From the NCBI GenBank assembly GCA_900542155.1, contig UQMD01000003.1:97876-161875 (forward strand): a stretch of 64,000 bases of DNA, in the 5' to 3' direction. Below are positions 1-7,312 of this stretch, in pieces; the first letter of the stretch is position 1, and each line of letters starts with the position of its first letter. This stretch comes from an uncultured Collinsella sp. Its GTDB lineage: Bacteria > Actinomycetota > Coriobacteriia > Coriobacteriales > Coriobacteriaceae. Under the pieces are notes generated by a model. That model ran no database searches and was not told where the DNA came from. It worked only from the letters and a program-made list of their open reading frames with translations. Made by a program: the position numbers and the translations under genes.

Positions 1-28
1 GATTCTTCTTGTTCTCCAGATCGCTCAT
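1..28 (-). CDS. Start of an unidentified gene, cut by the window edge
   Basis: Only nine codons are visible, reading MSDLENKKN on the minus strand from an ATG at 28. An AGAAAGGAA ribosome site lies about eight bases upstream, which makes this a credible start. It follows the amino-acid transporter genes in the same direction but is separated from them by a large inverted repeat. The product cannot be identified from nine residues. Confidence 0.5.
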
Positions 29-89
29 CGCGATTCCTTTCTAACAAATGAGAAAAGGGCTGTTTATCTCTTATTCCCACGATACCGTA

Positions 90-195
90 CCTGGGTTTTC
101 CTGGTGCCCAAGATTGGCCTGAAAGAGGAGCGACGCGTACTTTGGTACGCGAGCGACGGTTTGAAGGCCAAGGTTGGGTGCCAGGGAAAGCCAGG
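90..195. repeat. Long imperfect inverted repeat after the permease gene
   Basis: Arms of 31 bases at 90-120 and 165-195 pair with only about six mismatches. The 44-base loop holds a second perfect hairpin, GCGTAC (135-140) with GTACGC (145-150). The right arm begins directly after the TAG stop of the permease gene, so on the minus strand the structure forms at the 3' end of that transcript. There is no uridine run. It may terminate or stabilise the transporter mRNA and insulate the next gene. Confidence 0.7.
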
Positions 196-834
196 CTATG
201 CGGCTACGATGCGGCGTTGGTAAGCTCGGACCAGCAGCGAGATACCAAAGTTGAGCACAAAGTACATCGCAAACACCAGTCCGTAGAGCATAAGCACCTG
301 CGACAGATCAATCGCGTGGGCCATCACGACGTTTGCCGTGTACATGAGCTCGGCCACGTTAATGCCCGAAAGATACGAGCTGTCCTTAATGACGGTCGTG
401 CACTGGCTAAACAGCGCCGGAATGATCGTCTTAAACGTCTGCGGCAGAATGATGTAGCGCATGGTGGCAAAGAAGCCAAAGCCCTGGCTCTGCGCCGCCT
501 CAAACTGGCCGCGCGGAATCGAGTTAAGACCGCCGCGCACGATCTCAGCCATAACGGCGCTGGTAAACAGCGTAAAGGCGATGGTCGAGATCACGATGTC
601 CAAGCCCTGCACCGTAAAGTAGATAAACAGGATCCACAGCAGGTTCGGTGTGCAGCGGAACAGCTCGATATAGGCGCTCACCAAAATGCGGAACGGGCGG
701 GGCGCATAGCTTTTAACAAGCGCCAGCACCGTGCCAAAGATGAGCGAGAAAAAGATCGACAGCGCCGAGATCTCGATGGTCTTAACAAAACCGCCCCAAA
801 TGTAGAGCAGGTTGGTCGCGTTAAAGATTTCCAT
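196..834 (-). CDS. Polar amino-acid ABC transporter permease (second permease)
   Basis: Inner-membrane subunit of a His/Glu/Gln-type amino-acid importer, 212 residues, the normal length for the HisM/GlnP family. It has about five hydrophobic segments and the cytoplasmic EAA loop (EAAQSQGF followed by ILPQTF) that docks on the ATPase. It is the last of four genes, three bases after the other permease, so the two are probably translated together and form a heterodimer. Family membership is clear. The transported amino acid cannot be told from sequence alone. Confidence 0.9.
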   Translation of the reverse strand: MEIFNATNLLYIWGGFVKTIEISALSIFFSLIFGTVLALVKSYAPRPFRILVSAYIELFRCTPNLLWILFIYFTVQGLDIVISTIAFTLFTSAVMAEIVRGGLNSIPRGQFEAAQSQGFGFFATMRYIILPQTFKTIIPALFSQCTTVIKDSSYLSGINVAELMYTANVVMAHAIDLSQVLMLYGLVFAMYFVLNFGISLLVRAYQRRIVAA

Positions 835-837
835 GCG

Positions 838-1584
838 CTAGGCCTCCTCTACGTTGTCGAGCCCCAGCTCGGCCAGGCTCACTCCGCGCGGACGCTCCTT
901 GGAGCGGCGCTCGAGCCACTGCACCAGCATGGCGAGCGGAAAGCAGATGATGAAGTACATAAGGCAGCAGACGATGTATCCCTGCAGGTAACCGTACAGA
1001 CTCACAAAGTTGTCGGAACGGTACATAAGGTCGCCACCGGCCACAAGCGCCAGCACCGACGTGTTCTTGACCAGGTTGAGCGCCTGGTTACACAGCGGCG
1101 GCAGAATGATCTTGAACGTCTGGGGCAGCACGATGTACCAGTATGCCTGTGCACGGGTGAAGCCCTGGCTCTGGGCCGCCTCCATCTGACCGCGCGGAAC
1201 CGCCTCGATACCGGTGCGGATGACCTCCGAGATGTAGGCCGCGTGATACAGGCCCACACCCAAGAAGCCCAGCACGAACGGCGCGATGCGCACCGGCTGG
1301 TCGGCGCCGGTTATAGCCTGCAAAAACTGCGGGCCAGCCATATACATAAAGAGCACCTGCACGGGTAGCGGGGTATTCTGGTAAAACTCAACGTACACGC
1401 GGCTGATGGCGCGCAGTACACGCGAACGGGTGGTCGAGAACACGCCCAGCAGCGTGCCCAGCACCAGCGACAGCAGCAGACCAGCAACGACCACCTGCAG
1501 CGTCACGCCAAAGCCCTCCCAGAAGGGCCCCATGTTTTGAAATGTCGTCGACCAGCGGTCGGCGTCAAACAATCCTTCGAGCAT
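838..1584 (-). CDS. Polar amino-acid ABC transporter permease (first permease)
   Basis: A 248-residue HisQ/GlnP-type permease with several membrane segments and the EAA loop (EAAQSQGF, then IVLPQTFKI). The frame stays open further upstream, but the ATG at 1584 (MLEGLFDADRW) is chosen because AAGGAAGGAATCAA precedes it and the extra residues look non-native. It lies 25 bases after the binding-protein gene and directly before its partner permease. The two permeases share the same EAAQSQGF loop, pointing to an old duplication. Substrate unknown. Confidence 0.9.
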   Translation of the reverse strand: MLEGLFDADRWSTTFQNMGPFWEGFGVTLQVVVAGLLLSLVLGTLLGVFSTTRSRVLRAISRVYVEFYQNTPLPVQVLFMYMAGPQFLQAITGADQPVRIAPFVLGFLGVGLYHAAYISEVIRTGIEAVPRGQMEAAQSQGFTRAQAYWYIVLPQTFKIILPPLCNQALNLVKNTSVLALVAGGDLMYRSDNFVSLYGYLQGYIVCCLMYFIICFPLAMLVQWLERRSKERPRGVSLAELGLDNVEEA

Positions 1585-1609
1585 TTGATTCCTTCCTTGG
1601 ACGATGCGC

Positions 1610-2488
1610 CTACACAAGACCCCAGGTCTTGACCTCTTGATCGAGCCAGCCGTCGGCCAAGCGATCGCAGACCACCTGATTGACCACGGCCGAGAGGTCG
1701 CAGCCCTTCTTGGTCGCCACGCCGTAGCCCTGCTCGCCAAACTTGACCTCGGGCTGCAACAGCTCAACGGTCTCGTTCATGTAGCCGGCCAGCGTGGAGC
1801 GGTCCATGGCAAAGACGTCGATATTGCCGGCGTCGAGCGAGCTCTTGATGATGGGGTAGCCGCTAAAGGCCCTAAACTCGGGCTTGCAGCTAAAGCCGTT
1901 GTCCTTGATCATCTGCTCGATCAGGCCCTGCGTGGTGGCACCCTGGCTCACGCCGATGACCTTGCCGTCCAGGTCCTCAATCGAGGTAAAGCCCGAACGT
2001 TTCTTGACCATGAGGCCCACGTAGTCGGTGCGATACGGCGTCGAGAAATCCCAGCTCTTCTTGCGCTCGTCGGTGATGGTGTAGGTCGCTGCGACCACGT
2101 CGAGTTGGCCGTTATCGATCAGCGGGCCGCGTGTCTTGGGCGTTACGTCGGTAAACTCGACAAGCTCCTGGGCACGGGCTTCCTTGTAGCTCACGCCAAA
2201 GACAGCGGCGGCGATCTGGTAGCACAAATCGACTTCCATGCCCTCAAAGCGGCCTTTGGCGGTGTCGTAATAGCCGTAGCCGGGAACATCTTTCTTGACG
2301 CCGGCATTCAGATGGCCGCGCGACTTGATGGCCGCAAGCTTGGATCCCTTGTCGGAACCCTCGCCGCTGGTGGAGTTGCCGCAACCGGTGAGCGCGGTCC
2401 CCGTCAGCGCGAGCATGCCGGCGCCCGCCAGCTGCAAAAAGTGACGGCGCGACACGGCCGCCCTCGTCATATCCGTCATGTCCATCAC
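1610..2488 (-). CDS. Amino-acid ABC transporter substrate-binding lipoprotein
   Basis: Extracellular solute-binding protein of family 3 (SBP_bac_3), 292 residues. The N-terminus carries a twin-arginine-like SRRHFLQ (residues 13-19), a hydrophobic stretch and an LTGC lipobox (33-36), so the mature protein should be a lipid-anchored receptor. Phrases such as GRFEGMEVDLCYQIAAAVFG and YRTDYVGLMVKK are typical of the family. The start is uncertain: GTG at 2488, ATG at 2485 or ATG at 2476 are all in frame and close to the stop of the ATPase gene, so translation is likely coupled. Confidence 0.92.
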   Translation of the reverse strand: MMDMTDMTRAAVSRRHFLQLAGAGMLALTGTALTGCGNSTSGEGSDKGSKLAAIKSRGHLNAGVKKDVPGYGYYDTAKGRFEGMEVDLCYQIAAAVFGVSYKEARAQELVEFTDVTPKTRGPLIDNGQLDVVAATYTITDERKKSWDFSTPYRTDYVGLMVKKRSGFTSIEDLDGKVIGVSQGATTQGLIEQMIKDNGFSCKPEFRAFSGYPIIKSSLDAGNIDVFAMDRSTLAGYMNETVELLQPEVKFGEQGYGVATKKGCDLSAVVNQVVCDRLADGWLDQEVKTWGLV

Positions 2489-2493
2489 CGCGC

Positions 2494-3225
2494 CTAGTGC
2501 AGAATCTTGGACAGGAACTCGCGGCAGCGCGGGTTCTCGGGGTTATCGAAGAAGTGCTCGGGCGTGCCCTCCTCCAGGATGCGGCCGTCCTCCATAAAGA
2601 TGACGCGGTCGGCCACCTGGCGCGCAAAGCCCATCTCGTGCGTCACGCAGATCATGGTGATGTCCTCCTGCGCGAGCTCAATCATAACGTCCAGAACCTC
2701 CTGGACCATCTCGGGGTCGAGCGCCGAGGTCGGCTCGTCAAACAGGATGATGGGCTGCTTGGTACACAGGGCGCGGGCGATGGCGATGCGCTGCTGCTGA
2801 CCACCCGAGAGATTCTGCGGATACTCGCCGGCCTTATGCGCCATGCCGACGCGCTTGAGTGCGGCGATGGCGATCTCGGTCGCCTCCTCCTTGCTCTTCT
2901 TTTGCAGCTTGATGGGCGCGAGTGTCAGGTTGCCCAGCACCGTCATGTTGGGATACAGGTTGAACTGCTGGAACACCATGGAACTATACTTGCGAGCCAT
3001 CTCCAGGTGATTCTTTTTGGTGAGCGGCGTACCGTCGATAATGACCTCGCCCGACGTGGGCTCCTCAAGATAATCGACGCAGCGGATGAGCGTCGACTTA
3101 CCCGAACCAGAGGGCCCGATCATTACGAGCTTCTCGCCGCGCTTGACGGTGAGGTTGATATCTTTGAGCACATGCAGGTCGCCAAAGTACTTGTTGAGAT
3201 GCTTGATCTCGATCATGTCTGCCAT
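2494..3225 (-). CDS. Amino-acid ABC transporter ATP-binding protein
   Basis: The 243-residue ATPase that powers the importer, of the GlnQ/HisP type. Walker A is GPSGSGKST (37-45), the signature LSGGQQQR (139-146) and Walker [13 protein letters not shown] (159-170); the Q-loop is [22 protein letters not shown] ribosome site precedes the ATG at 3225. It is the first gene of the operon (ATPase, binding protein, two permeases). Related clusters import glutamine, glutamate, cystine or arginine, and nothing seen here decides between them. Confidence 0.95.
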   Translation of the reverse strand: MADMIEIKHLNKYFGDLHVLKDINLTVKRGEKLVMIGPSGSGKSTLIRCVDYLEEPTSGEVIIDGTPLTKKNHLEMARKYSSMVFQQFNLYPNMTVLGNLTLAPIKLQKKSKEEATEIAIAALKRVGMAHKAGEYPQNLSGGQQQRIAIARALCTKQPIILFDEPTSALDPEMVQEVLDVMIELAQEDITMICVTHEMGFARQVADRVIFMEDGRILEEGTPEHFFDNPENPRCREFLSKILH

Positions 3226-3337
3226 GAATGTCCCTTCCCTGCGTTTACACGAGTTGAACTATTGTACGGAAAGAACCACGTTTCCGCAGCCCACACTACA
3301 TCCCCGTAAAGAACCCGCAATCTTCCACCCACTCATT

Positions 3338-3372
3338 GGGCACTCATTTAAGTCTGTCCCCAGTGAGCGCCC
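3338..3372 (-). repeat. Hairpin with GGGGACAG loop
   Basis: On the minus strand GGGCGCTCA pairs with TGAGTGCCC (one wobble) around a 17-base loop that begins CTGGGGACAGACTT. It belongs to a set of hairpins in this window that share the GGGAC-R-G loop word but have different stems (see 5394, 22861, 34182 and 63631). It lies in the 319-base gap upstream of the amino-acid ABC operon. Confidence 0.5.
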
Positions 3373-3401
3373 AACCGCCCTTGTTGAGCATAAGTCAGCG
3401 A

Positions 3402-3500
3402 AAACCCGTACACGCGAGCAAGGTGACGTGAAATGAAAGGGCGCAGACCTTATGGTCGCGCCCTTGAAATTGAACGTCAGATTGCCGCGTGTACGGGTTT
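3402..3500. repeat. Nested inverted repeat downstream of the yqeY-like gene
   Basis: The outer arms AAACCCGTACACGCG (3402-3416) and their complement (3486-3500) are perfect for 15 bases and continue imperfectly inward. Inside, AAGGGCGC (3437-3444) pairs with 3458-3465, and ACC with GGT around TTAT. The whole can fold as one long rod of almost 100 bases. It sits just past the hairpin that ends the yqeY transcript, and its function is unknown. Confidence 0.6.
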
Positions 3501-3513
3501 GCAGCGTCGAGCC

Positions 3514-3541
3514 GTTACGCGGTTTGGTAAAACCGCGTAAC
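3514..3541 (-). terminator. Hairpin at the end of the yqeY-like gene
   Basis: A perfect 12-bp stem (3514-3525 with 3530-3541) closes on a four-base loop and starts four bases after the gene's stop. There is no clear uridine tract on the minus strand, so it may be a mRNA-stabilising or Rho-linked end rather than a classic intrinsic terminator. Confidence 0.5.
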
Positions 3542-3544
3542 AAA

Positions 3545-3988
3545 TTACGCGAGTTTAGCTCCGACGATCTTTGCCGCGGCAGGCTTGTCGAAGTTGCCGC
3601 CGGTGGCCTTGCCGAGCGCGCCCATGACCTGGCCCATCTGCTTCTTGGACGTGGCACCCAGCTCGGCGATAACCTGCTCGATCAGGGCCTCGAGCTCCTC
3701 GCCCGAAACCTGCGCGGGCAGCAGGCTCTCCAGAATCTTGACCTGCTCGGTCAGGTTGTCGGTACGCTCTTGGTCGGTGCCGGCCTTGATGGACATCTCC
3801 AGCGTCTCGCTCGTCTGCTTAATCAGACGCTTGATCATGCTGTTGACGTCTTCCTCGGTCACATCGCGACGCTCGTTGACCTCGATGTTCTTCACTTCGG
3901 CCTTAACCTGGCGAATGATGGACAGGCGAACCTTGTCCTTGGCCTTCATGGCCGCGATCATTTCCTGCTGCAGCTCTTCGTTGGTCAT
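3545..3988 (-). CDS. GatB/YqeY domain protein
   Basis: A 147-residue YqeY-family protein, matching the usual length of about 148. The fold is the tRNA-binding tail domain of amidotransferase GatB standing alone; its cellular role is poorly defined. Typical phrases are MIAAMKAKDKVRLSIIR near the start, LLPAQVSGEELE in the middle and KKQMGQVMGAL at the end. The ATG at 3988 follows GGAGGATTTGCAG, so this start is preferred over one 12 codons upstream. It lies downstream of the foldase gene in the same direction, 54 bases away. Confidence 0.88.
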   Translation of the reverse strand: MTNEELQQEMIAAMKAKDKVRLSIIRQVKAEVKNIEVNERRDVTEEDVNSMIKRLIKQTSETLEMSIKAGTDQERTDNLTEQVKILESLLPAQVSGEELEALIEQVIAELGATSKKQMGQVMGALGKATGGNFDKPAAAKIVGAKLA

Positions 3989-4042
3989 CTGCAAATCCTC
4001 CTCAATAGTGCGGGCGGCACTCACACGAGCGCCGCCCCATGA

Positions 4043-5266
4043 TTACTCAGTCGTCGACGAATTGTCGGTCGAACTCTTGATGACGCCCTTCAGGCTGACG
4101 TTGTACGGCACGTCCTTGGGCATGGGGTTAACGGTGATGTCGGCGTCCTTCTTGTACTGCTCCAGCCACTCGCTGTACGCAGTGCTCTCTGCCTGCGTCT
4201 TCACCACGTTGGAGACATACTTCTTGATGTCCTTGGGCACCTGTTTAATGTCATCGACCTGGCTATCGACATGGAAGTAGTCGGTGCACTTGATGATGTG
4301 GTAACCATACGTCGACTCGACGACGTCGCTCACGTCGCCCTTGTTAAGGCCTTCGAGCGCCGCCTGATAGCTGTCGACGAAGGTGGTGAGCTTGTCCCAG
4401 CCCACGTCGCCCTTCTTCTCCTTGGAACCGGTGTCGTCGGAATACTGCTCCACGGCGTCTTCGAAGCTCAGCTCGCCGGAGTTAATCTTGTCCAGGCACT
4501 CCTGCGCCTTGGCCTTGGCGGCAGCCTTGTCCTCGTCGGATGCGTCGGAATCGACCTTGATCAGAATATTCGACGAGCGGCGGGCATCGTTGTACTTCGA
4601 CAGGTTCTCGTTGATGTAATCGACGATCTCGCTGTCCTTGGGCTTGCTGGTGGGCGCCACGGCTTCCTTGAGCTTTTGCTGCGCCAGGCTCTCCTTGAGC
4701 GAGCTCTTATAGGTGTCCTCGGTGTAGCCGTAAGTCTTAAGGGTCTTCTTAAAGGTCTTGGCGCCGCCCGCGCTCTTGCACGCGTCCTTCCAAGCCTTCT
4801 CGACCTCCTTGTCCGACACCGTCACGCCGTTTTCCTTCTGCGCCTGCTGAAGCAGAATCTGCTGCGCGTAGGAATCGATGAGCTGTTTGCGGTACTTCTT
4901 GGGCGTAAGGTCGTTGTTGACCAGGTACTGCGCCCAATCCTTGTCCTTGGTATAACCATAGGACGTGCGCATACTCATGATCTGCTTGGTCACGGTATCC
5001 TCGGTGAGGTTGGCGCCGTTGATGGTGGCGGCAACGCCGCCGGTGAGCTTGTAGCCCGAGCTGGCGCTTTCGGTCTGCGACATCAGGCCGGAGCACGCCA
5101 TGGCCGAGACGGAGAGCAGCATCGCCAGCACGCCGATGACCACCAGGACAATCTTGACGGTCTTGGACACGTACGTCTTGCGCTGCTTCTTGCGAGAGCT
5201 GGAGGCGGCGCGGGCCTGCTGCTCGGGCGTCGGCGCGACCTCGGGGTTCTTTTTCTTGTTTGCCAT
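4043..5266 (-). CDS. Membrane-anchored peptidyl-prolyl isomerase (parvulin, SurA/PrsA-like)
   Basis: A 407-residue extracytoplasmic folding factor. A lysine-rich cytoplasmic tail (1-36) leads into one membrane segment (about 37-57). A SurA-like N-terminal domain follows (about 75-220), then a parvulin rotamase domain (about 230-330) with SSNILIKV, GDVGWDKLTTF and STYGYHIIK. A cysteine at the end of the membrane segment (SAMACSG) is a poor lipobox, so anchoring by the helix is more likely. The ATG follows GAAAGGCC. It should help proteins fold after secretion; particular clients are unknown. Confidence 0.9.
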   Translation of the reverse strand: MANKKKNPEVAPTPEQQARAASSSRKKQRKTYVSKTVKIVLVVIGVLAMLLSVSAMACSGLMSQTESASSGYKLTGGVAATINGANLTEDTVTKQIMSMRTSYGYTKDKDWAQYLVNNDLTPKKYRKQLIDSYAQQILLQQAQKENGVTVSDKEVEKAWKDACKSAGGAKTFKKTLKTYGYTEDTYKSSLKESLAQQKLKEAVAPTSKPKDSEIVDYINENLSKYNDARRSSNILIKVDSDASDEDKAAAKAKAQECLDKINSGELSFEDAVEQYSDDTGSKEKKGDVGWDKLTTFVDSYQAALEGLNKGDVSDVVESTYGYHIIKCTDYFHVDSQVDDIKQVPKDIKKYVSNVVKTQAESTAYSEWLEQYKKDADITVNPMPKDVPYNVSLKGVIKSSTDNSSTTE

Positions 5267-5393
5267 GTTTGGCCTTTCACATCACGAATCGAACAAACGC
5301 CATTGTGTCACAACGCAGCCCCCGAGACACACCTGGTGCATGGGAGACGGTTTAATCTGCACCATTTTGGTGCAAAGGGGACAGGTCTGGCAG

Positions 5394-5424
5394 TTGGCAG
5401 TTAGGGACGTTCCTTTTCTGCCGA
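5394..5424 (+). repeat. Hairpin with TTAGGGACGTTCC loop
   Basis: TTGGCAG (5394-5400) pairs with CTGCCGA (5418-5424) around a 17-base loop starting TTAGGGACGTTCC. GGGGACAGG lies just upstream and GGGACAGCC just downstream, so the gap between the foldase and EIIA genes (5267-5453) holds several partial copies of the same GGGAC word. The rest of the gap shows nothing recognisable. Confidence 0.4.
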
Positions 5425-5453
5425 CAGTTAGGGACAGCCCCCAAGTGCCGGCC

Positions 5454-5921
5454 TTAAAAGCGGCGGCGGATGGCGTCGACCATGCCCTGCGGCGTGGTCT
5501 GGCCGAGTACATCGGCTGCAGCGTCGGCATCCATAAAGATATTCATAAGCGCTTGCAGGGCCTCGACCTGGCCGCCCGGCTCGGCAATGCCCAGATTGAT
5601 GATAATCTGCGCCGGCACCGGGGCGCCCATGCCCGCCATCGCGTTGAACGTCACAGGTGCGGCGGGCTTTACCACTGCGATATAGGGCTTGGCCACAAAT
5701 CCCGGATCGGTATGCGGAATGGCGATGTTTGCCGCCGGCATAGCGAGACCCGTGGGATAGGCGTCCTCGCGCGTGCGGACGGCGTTGAGCCAACCCTCGG
5801 CAATGTAGCCGCGCGGGGCAAGCTCACCCTCGAGCCGCGCAAACACCTCATCCGGCGTCGCGCACTCCCAATCAAAAAACACCAGCTCAGGCGAGAAAAG
5901 CGCCTCGGCGTTATCCGCCAT
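5454..5921 (-). CDS. Orphan PTS EIIA protein (fructose/galactitol type)
   Basis: A 155-residue EIIA domain of the fructose-mannitol/galactitol family that carries phosphate from HPr to a sugar permease. The phosphorylated histidine is His70 in ANIAIPHTDP. The ATG at 5921 follows GGAGGACGGT; the open frame upstream is ignored. No EIIB or EIIC of this family is nearby, so it either serves a permease elsewhere or acts in regulation. The next gene upstream is the toxin-antitoxin pair, in the same direction but apparently unrelated. Confidence 0.85.
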   Translation of the reverse strand: MADNAEALFSPELVFFDWECATPDEVFARLEGELAPRGYIAEGWLNAVRTREDAYPTGLAMPAANIAIPHTDPGFVAKPYIAVVKPAAPVTFNAMAGMGAPVPAQIIINLGIAEPGGQVEALQALMNIFMDADAAADVLGQTTPQGMVDAIRRRF

Positions 5922-5986
5922 ACCGTCCTCCAAAGTTGCATGGGGTTCACATTGCCCCATATGATAGCGAAACCAGACAGACAAGG

Positions 5987-6454
5987 TTAGTCGAGGATCC
6001 CGATCATCTCGAGTGCACGCGCGGGCGTCAGACAAACCTCGGGCATCGCCTCCAGCATGCGCCGGTCACTCGTGACCACGTAGTCAACATCTGCCGTCTC
6101 GCCCGAAGCGATGATGAGGTTGTCTTCAAGATCCGGCAGGCGCTTGCCAAGCATGCGTGCCATCTCGCACTCTGCCAACGAAAGTGGAGAGGCCGTTGCT
6201 ACCTGCATCATATGCTCGATGCAGGCCCATGACGCCGAGGCAAACGACACGCTAATCCCATTCGCATTCCGCCGGGCCAGACGACGAGGCAGAATATAGA
6301 ACACATCCTTTGCCGTCGTGGGCGCATACAGAAGGTCGATCTTTCCCGCCTCGGCCAGTTCAACCAATCTTTTCGCTTCGTCGAACGCCCCCTCTTGCAG
6401 GTAATAATCGAGCCAAACGTTCGTATCTACCAAGAGATGCTTTGCCTCAATCAT
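5987..6454 (-). CDS. PIN-domain toxin of a type II toxin-antitoxin pair
   Basis: A 155-residue PIN-domain ribonuclease. The first acidic residue is Asp10 in LLVDTNVWLDYY, and the later cluster DLEDNLIIASGE with VVTSDRRML supplies the remaining metal ligands. The ATG at 6454 overlaps the antitoxin stop as ATGA, the usual sign of translational coupling. A TTG six bases earlier is also in frame but less likely. PIN toxins cut RNA, often tRNA or rRNA; the target here is unknown. Confidence 0.85.
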   Translation of the reverse strand: MIEAKHLLVDTNVWLDYYLQEGAFDEAKRLVELAEAGKIDLLYAPTTAKDVFYILPRRLARRNANGISVSFASASWACIEHMMQVATASPLSLAECEMARMLGKRLPDLEDNLIIASGETADVDYVVTSDRRMLEAMPEVCLTPARALEMIGILD

Positions 6455-6795
6455 CGGCAATTCGCCTCGATGTCGGCAATCATCGCGTCATACATATCAT
6501 CTCGTACGGCATCCCAGTCTTCCGCAGATGATCCAGCTGGCGCAAAATCCGAAGCGCTTAGCCCCAACGAGGAAAAAGCTAGGCCACACCCCTGCTCGGC
6601 CAGGCTCTCCGCACGGGGCGCCTCGCGCTTATCCGCCACCATAAATCCCGGCAGCGTTTGATGTTCGACGAGATAGGCCCAAAGCGCACGAATGGCATCG
6701 CTCGGCCCCAATCCATTGCGAGTTAGGACCGCATCGCCACCAGCTTTGAGCATAGGATCGATTCGTGTGTTGAGCTGCACCGTTGCTGTACCCAT
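6451..6795 (-). CDS. RelB/DinJ-like antitoxin
   Basis: A 114-residue partner of the PIN toxin. The first 50 residues (TVQLNTRIDPMLKAGGDAVL followed by GLGPSDAIRALWAYL) have the ribbon-helix-helix pattern of RelB/DinJ antitoxins, which bind DNA as dimers. The acidic second half (SAEDWDAVRDDMYDAMIADI) probably wraps the toxin. The start follows GAGGAGCCGCT. A palindrome next to the promoter suggests autorepression. A RelB-type antitoxin with a PIN toxin is a mixed but known pairing. Confidence 0.82.
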   Translation of the reverse strand: MGTATVQLNTRIDPMLKAGGDAVLTRNGLGPSDAIRALWAYLVEHQTLPGFMVADKREAPRAESLAEQGCGLAFSSLGLSASDFAPAGSSAEDWDAVRDDMYDAMIADIEANCR

Positions 6796-6811
6796 AGCGG
6801 CTCCTCTCTAC

Positions 6812-6848
6812 CTGCTAGCAGTATAGCAAACATGAAAGGCCACGCAAA
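6812..6848 (-). promoter_or_regulatory. Promoter and palindrome before the antitoxin gene
   Basis: On the minus strand an extended -10 TGCTATACT lies 25 to 30 bases before the antitoxin start (TATACT covers 6820-6825), with a weak -35 TTTGCG about 17 bases upstream. The palindrome CTGCTAGCAG (6812-6821) overlaps the promoter edge and is a natural operator for the ribbon-helix-helix antitoxin. Confidence 0.45.
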
Positions 6849-7060
6849 AGGACCCCGTCCACACACGGACGAGGCCCTGTCAGATTGGTAGTCTCGAGAA
6901 AGTTGGTGTAGCGCCCGATCCGAAGCGAGTCGGCCTGGCGTCCAAGAACCTAGAATACGGTTGATGCCCTATGCCGCCGACCGGCATATGAAAGACAGCG
7001 AGCCAAAAGCCCCATGGCTTCTAGCCCGCAGAAACATCGATGTTTCCAAATGATCGCAGC
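6848..7060 (-). other. Gene-free 3' region with hairpins, possible small RNA
   Basis: This stretch follows the small acidic gene on the minus strand. It holds the perfect palindrome GAAACATCGATGTTTC (7031-7046), a short AAGCC...GGCTTTT hairpin near 7005-7022 and, at 6848-6876, an 11-bp stem with two wobbles followed by TTTTG that looks like an intrinsic terminator. About 130 bases between the last two could be a separate small transcript. No known RNA family was recognised and no promoter is obvious. Confidence 0.3.
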
Positions 7061-7079
7061 TTGTGTTTCAAGCGCTTTT

Positions 7080-7271
7080 CTACGCTACCGGCGGATGCAA
7101 ATCCCAATCGGGAAAGCAGTTTGCAAAGCCTGAGAGATTTTGAGTCAAAACATTGTTCTCAGCTTGCTTCAGTCGCTCGTCCTCTTTAAACAGACTATCG
7201 AGCTCGCTCAATGCATCGAAGTCCTGCATCGCGGCATCGTTATGGTCGAAATCAGTCACTTCATCAGTCAT
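7080..7271 (-). CDS. Small acidic hypothetical protein, last gene of the SPFH module
   Basis: A 63-residue acidic protein (MTDEVTDFDHNDAAMQDFDA...) without a membrane segment or known motif. GGAGTGAAATAG precedes the ATG at 7271, and it lies 41 bases after the coiled-coil membrane protein in the same direction. The start signal and operon position favour a real gene. A role as a soluble adaptor of the membrane module is only a guess. Confidence 0.5.
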   Translation of the reverse strand: MTDEVTDFDHNDAAMQDFDALSELDSLFKEDERLKQAENNVLTQNLSGFANCFPDWDLHPPVA

Positions 7272-7312
7272 CTATTTCACTCCATTCATGGTTATCGAGT
7301 CAATCCTATCGG

